Assembly (NCBI GenBank): GCA_029054965.1
Contig: JAIDEF010000312.1
Location: forward strand, 1-8,485
From: Eubacterium sp.
Lineage (GTDB): Bacteria > Bacillota > Clostridia > Oscillospirales > Acutalibacteraceae
Length of the DNA stretch: 8,485 bases
Direction of reading: 5' to 3'
Made by a program: the position numbers and the translations under genes. Shown here piece after piece: positions 6,159 to 8,485 of the stretch. Within the stretch, counting starts at the first letter, position 1. Each line of letters starts with the position of its first letter. Below the pieces are notes generated by a model, which was not told where the DNA came from, did not search any database, and saw only the letters and a list, made by a program, of their open reading frames with translations.

Positions 6159-7168
6159 TATTCAAGAATCTTTCTAATATAACCGGCACGTAGCTTATTG
6201 GCTTCATCGGCGGTGAAACTGTCATCCTTGGTATCAGCAATAATGGATGCTGTACCGAGAGAATAAAGCATTTCGCCAATTTTTTCAAAGCTCACACCTT
6301 CATTATTGTCAAATATATTCATTGCAATACCTAATCTTACCAAAGAAACCAGGCTGAAGAATTCTTCTGCGCTTAGCTGTCTTGCCATTTTCAGTGTACC
6401 CATAGCTCTGAAAATTTTATCCTCATAATTGCCATAGTCGATTAAATCCTGACGACAGACCTTTTCCTGCTTGGCAATCTGCTGATAAATTGCTCTGAGG
6501 TTTTCAATTGCACTCTGCTCAGTTATACCAAGACTGATATCATTTGAGATCTCATAAAAACAGCCCTTTTCAAAAACTGACCTGATTGAAAAGCCGAGCT
6601 TTGACACCATATTTCTGAGGGCTGAAAGCATTCCCTTTTCACATATTCCTGGCAGGTGAAGCATATATGCTGCTGTCATACCTGTACCAAGCTTCATTGG
6701 ATTTGATGTAAGAAAACCAAGACGGCTGTCAAAAGCAATATGCATATTTTTAATAAAGATGTCATCAAGCTCATTTGCCTTTCTAAAGGCTTCATCAATA
6801 TTATCACATCCGCTCATAACGGTTATACAGATATGGTCCTCCTCGCAAAGCATAACAGATATGCTTTTATCTTTTGAAACAAGGACTGCACCATAACCTT
6901 CCTGTGCCGCCATCTGTCTGCTGATTAAGCCCTTTTCAGCCAATGAAATTTTTTGAATATTGTTAAGCTTATCAAGCTCCATCAAATCAAATTCGCCTGC
7001 AAGCTTAGAATTCTGTACACAGGCAAAAACCTTTTTGCAAACTGATTTTCTGACTTCATCGCTCATTCTTACAGGAAATGGGAGTGAGCTAATATTTCTT
7101 GAAAGCCTTATTTTTGAAGCAAGGCATACATCTGTGCCTTCACCGCTTGTGCTGTACCAGTTATTCAT
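6158..7168 (-). CDS. mcsB: McsB-family protein-arginine kinase homologue, catalytic residues largely replaced (336 aa)
   Basis: It is homologous to McsB (phosphagen-kinase fold) along its whole length: SKIRLSRN (18-25), LCEEDHICI (107-115), LGFLTSNPMKLGTGM (150-164) and EISNDISLG (206-214) align with the family blocks. Active McsB phosphorylates arginines on CtsR and damaged proteins for ClpCP. Compared with B. subtilis McsB from memory, key residues differ: R28 is K19, the Arg of NEEDHxR is C114, C167 is N156, R176 is T165 and E212 is K201. About five residues are missing from the GEGSEA loop. E109/E110 and R196 remain. The C-terminal RDxxRA phospho-arginine site reads ANKLRA (323-328). The protein is about 27 aa shorter than the B. 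subtilis one. The frame is intact and well placed: the ATG overlaps the end of mcsA by 8 nt, with GGAGGG upstream. It is therefore a maintained gene, probably a pseudokinase or adaptor rather than a decaying pseudogene. Confidence 0.9.
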   Translation of the reverse strand: MNNWYSTSGEGTDVCLASKIRLSRNISSLPFPVRMSDEVRKSVCKKVFACVQNSKLAGEFDLMELDKLNNIQKISLAEKGLISRQMAAQEGYGAVLVSKDKSISVMLCEEDHICITVMSGCDNIDEAFRKANELDDIFIKNMHIAFDSRLGFLTSNPMKLGTGMTAAYMLHLPGICEKGMLSALRNMVSKLGFSIRSVFEKGCFYEISNDISLGITEQSAIENLRAIYQQIAKQEKVCRQDLIDYGNYEDKIFRAMGTLKMARQLSAEEFFSLVSLVRLGIAMNIFDNNEGVSFEKIGEMLYSLGTASIIADTKDDSFTADEANKLRAGYIRKILE

Positions 7169-7691
7169 TTTTGCCCTCCGTCATATCCTTTATCTTATCT
7201 CTTAAAACTGCTGCATCCTCAAAACGCTGTTCCTTTATTGCAGTATCAAGCTGTTGCTTAAGAACTTCAAGTTCATTCGGCTTTTCAGCATTCACAGGCT
7301 GATTAACAGCTTCCTCATAGGTGACAAATTTACCGATATGCTTTGTTTTGCCGTGTATTTTTTTTATTGAAGGCTCCAGCTTATCACTGAACCTTTCATA
7401 ACAGTCACTGCAACCGATGCGTCCGCTTTTAACTATATCGTTAAAGGATGAACCACATGTTTTACATCTGTCGACACCTGCAAGCGAGTTCATTGCCGCA
7501 ACACCTGAACCGAGGAAATTGCCGAGAAAGCTATCCCCGAAAAATTCATTGATTGAAGGCATTCTGAATTCCTCCATTACACCAAGCTCTGCTGCACATG
7601 CACTGCAAAGGTGCATTTCCTCCCTCTGACCGTTAATACTTCTTTTAATATGTGTTGTTGCTTCATTTTTGTTACAATGCTGACATAACAT
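7161..7691 (-). CDS. mcsA: McsA, zinc-finger activator/adaptor of McsB (176 aa)
   Basis: Four CxxC motifs are present: C3/C6, C29/C32, C76/C79 and C94/C97. They form two zinc-binding modules, as expected for McsA. The C-terminus (about 139-172, ELEVLKQQLDTAIKEQRFED...) is a UVR domain, the type that also occurs in ClpC and UvrB and mediates protein contact. In B. subtilis and S. aureus, McsA binds McsB, stimulates its kinase activity and modulates CtsR. Here all eight cysteines are kept although McsB looks inactive, which points to a surviving structural role. ATG at 7691 is chosen because AAGGAG lies 8 nt upstream; a GTG three codons earlier overlaps that site. It sits 17 nt after ctsR and overlaps mcsB by 8 nt. 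Confidence 0.95.
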   Translation of the reverse strand: MLCQHCNKNEATTHIKRSINGQREEMHLCSACAAELGVMEEFRMPSINEFFGDSFLGNFLGSGVAAMNSLAGVDRCKTCGSSFNDIVKSGRIGCSDCYERFSDKLEPSIKKIHGKTKHIGKFVTYEEAVNQPVNAEKPNELEVLKQQLDTAIKEQRFEDAAVLRDKIKDMTEGKNE

Positions 7692-7699
7692 AAAAATCA

Positions 7700-7705
7700 C
7701 TCCTT
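7700..7705 (-). promoter_or_regulatory. mcsA: Shine-Dalgarno site deciding the mcsA start
   Basis: AAGGAG on the minus strand lies 8 nt before ATG at 7691. The alternative GTG at 7700 overlaps this site and would lack one of its own. Confidence 0.75.
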
Positions 7706-7708
7706 ATA

Positions 7709-8155
7709 TTAACTAAAATATGTTACTAACATTTGCTTTAACTGGTTCGCCCTGATTTTATTTTTTATATTTTCAGGCAATCCTTTAAAATTATTATCAC
7801 TGATAACGGCAAGCATCATCTGTCCTGCCTTGTCACTTAAAAGATTTTGATAGTTTAGATTGTAAAGATGATTTTTGGCATTTTTTTCATCAATTTCACT
7901 GCCTATTGAATTAATCAGCGAAAGAATTGCATTATCCTTTGTTGCACGGGTAATCATAATGCAACCGCCTCCGCCGCGCCTTGACTCAATCCTGTAACCC
8001 TGTTCAGGTGTAAAACGGGATGTAATAACATAATTAATCTGACTTGGCACGCAGCCAAGCTGTGCCGCTAAGTCATTACGCTGAATCTGAACGGTAGGCG
8101 TTTCGTCATCAAACATTTCAAGTATCATATCAGCAATAACGTCACTGAGCTTCAT
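7709..8155 (-). CDS. ctsR: CtsR, transcriptional repressor of class III heat-shock genes (148 aa)
   Basis: A winged-helix repressor that releases its operators on heat or protein stress. The N-terminal DNA-binding domain (about 1-70) has QRNDLAAQLGCVPSQINYVI (25-44) as the helix-turn-helix and ESRRGGGG (57-64) as the glycine-rich wing that senses temperature. The wing arginine that McsB phosphorylates in Geobacillus CtsR (R62) has its counterpart here (probably R60). The C-terminal part (about 75-148) is the dimerisation and ClpC/McsB-contact domain; it is more diverged but of normal length. It is the first gene of the operon. ATG at 8155 has AAGGAAG 10 nt upstream. CtsR boxes surround its own promoter, so it is autoregulated and controls mcsA, mcsB and clpC with itself. 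Confidence 0.97.
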   Translation of the reverse strand: MKLSDVIADMILEMFDDETPTVQIQRNDLAAQLGCVPSQINYVITSRFTPEQGYRIESRRGGGGCIMITRATKDNAILSLINSIGSEIDEKNAKNHLYNLNYQNLLSDKAGQMMLAVISDNNFKGLPENIKNKIRANQLKQMLVTYFS

Positions 8156-8205
8156 TTTCCAATCACTTCCTTTTTATGGACAAAGGTCATTTTTTGTTGT
8201 TTGTC

Positions 8206-8222
8206 TTTGACTTTCTTTGACC
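8206..8222 (-). promoter_or_regulatory. CtsR operator, perfect consensus box
   Basis: The minus strand reads GGTCAAAGAAAGTCAAA, which matches the published heptad-repeat consensus RGTCAAANANRGTCAAA at every defined position. It lies just downstream of the predicted transcription start (about 8226), where bound CtsR would block the polymerase. Confidence 0.93.
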
Positions 8223-8232
8223 TTATGTTGTT

Positions 8233-8261
8233 ATAATAGCACAAAGGTCAGAAAAAGTCAA
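8233..8261 (-). promoter_or_regulatory. Sigma-A promoter of the ctsR-mcsA-mcsB-clpC operon
   Basis: On the minus strand, TTGACT (8261-8256), a 17-nt spacer and TATTAT (8238-8233) form a strong vegetative promoter. Transcription would start near 8226, leaving a leader of about 70 nt. The -35 hexamer lies within the second CtsR box. Confidence 0.85.
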
Positions 8262-8285
8262 TAATATTTTTGACTTTTTCTGACT
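8246..8285. promoter_or_regulatory. Palindromic pair of CtsR boxes over the -35 region
   Basis: A 15-bp perfect inverted repeat (8247-8261 and 8270-8284, 8-nt spacer) is made of two near-consensus CtsR boxes in opposite orientation. The plus-strand box at 8246-8262 reads GGTCAGAAAAAGTCAAT (two mismatches). The minus-strand box at 8269-8285 reads AGTCAGAAAAAGTCAAA (one mismatch). With the perfect box downstream, the promoter is enclosed on both sides. Confidence 0.75.
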
Positions 8286-8302
8286 TTTGAATTTTTTATA
8301 AA

Positions 8303-8331
8303 AAAATCACGGACAAAACGCCCGTGATTTT
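8303..8331 (-). terminator. Intrinsic terminator after the GH2-like gene
   Basis: On the minus strand, AAAATCACGGGC pairs with GTCCGTGATTTT (one G-U pair) around a 5-nt loop and is followed by a run of Ts. It lies 17 nt after the stop codon at 8348 and isolates that gene from the ctsR operon. Confidence 0.88.
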
Positions 8332-8347
8332 AACTGATTATATATCG

Positions 8348-8485
8348 TTAATTATTCTCAACAGCTTCAACCTCAAATGAGAAATTAAGCGGTTTTAAAT
8401 AACCAAACTCAATCATATGCTCCTTTGATGGGATAGGACCGCAGCTGCCAGAGCCTGTACCCCTTACGAAGCCGTCTATTGTAAC
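8348..8485 (-). CDS. C-terminal fragment of a probable GH2 beta-galactosidase (last 45 aa)
   Basis: Only the final 45 residues are in the window; the rest lies beyond the right edge. The segment VRGTGSGSCGP followed by alternating hydrophobic residues (LNFSFEVEAVE) and the stop resembles the end of the beta-galactosidase small-chain domain of glycoside hydrolase family 2, where an RGxGSxSCGP-like loop precedes the last strand. No catalytic residue is visible because these lie far upstream. A different GH2 enzyme is possible. The gene ends 17 nt before a clear terminator, so it is a separate unit from ctsR although on the same strand. Confidence 0.65.
   Translation of the reverse strand, partial: VTIDGFVRGTGSGSCGPIPSKEHMIEFGYLKPLNFSFEVEAVENN

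Noticed and set aside
6158..7168. mcsB as a pseudogene
   Set aside because: The frame is open over the whole fold, with a proper start, ribosome binding site and overlap with mcsA. Substitutions are focused on catalytic positions rather than random decay.
7692..7700. Longer mcsA start (GTG at 7700)
   Set aside because: The GTG overlaps the AAGGAG site that serves ATG at 7691, and McsA proteins normally begin just before the first CxxC.
8247..8284. Long inverted repeat considered as a mobile-element end or attachment site
   Set aside because: Its arms are CtsR boxes around the ctsR promoter and no transposase or integrase is nearby.

Overview
The window looks like a chromosomal stretch from a low-GC Firmicute of class Clostridia, probably a gut-type Oscillospirales/Ruminococcaceae relative. 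The class-level guess rests on the ctsR-mcsA-mcsB-clpC stress operon with CtsR operators, AT-rich coding sequence, Shine-Dalgarno sites of the GGAGG type, and a YfmF-like M16 protein. The family-level guess is a general impression of the protein sequences, not a proof.

Layout. Positions 1-2162 (minus strand) hold three small uncharacterised genes packed almost without gaps (79, 125 and 95 aa), followed by the first 400 codons of a YfmF-type M16 peptidase homologue that runs off the left edge. A 64-bp divergent region with a good sigma-A promoter (TTGAAA-17-TATAAT) separates these from a plus-strand pair at 2227-3654: a YfcE-type metallophosphoesterase and a CorA-type divalent cation channel. 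A terminator-like hairpin between the pair contains the Shine-Dalgarno site of corA. A bidirectional terminator at 3652-3691 separates corA from the convergent heat-shock operon.

Positions 3693-8285 (minus strand) are the class III heat-shock operon ctsR-mcsA-mcsB-clpC. Its promoter (TTGACT-17-TATTAT) is flanked by CtsR boxes: one perfect 17-bp box just downstream of the start point, and a 15-bp perfect inverted repeat, made of two near-consensus boxes, over the -35 region. Upstream lies a terminator and the last 45 codons of a probable GH2 beta-galactosidase.

In well-studied Firmicutes, CtsR represses the operon. McsA and the arginine kinase McsB remove CtsR and mark damaged proteins with phospho-arginine, and ClpC (with ClpP) unfolds and degrades them. 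The most interesting observation is that McsB appears to have lost most of its catalytic residues. Compared with B. subtilis McsB as I remember it, R28 is K, the Arg of NEEDHxR is C, C167 is N, R176 is T and E212 is K, with a 5-residue loop deletion. CtsR, McsA and ClpC keep their hallmark residues. This suggests a pseudokinase that may act only as a scaffold or adaptor. The three-small-gene cassette at 1257-2162 is the other uncharacterised item. I see no mobile element, CRISPR array, tRNA or rRNA. No gene-free stretch exceeds 300 bases; the longest (8156-8347) is the ctsR control region.
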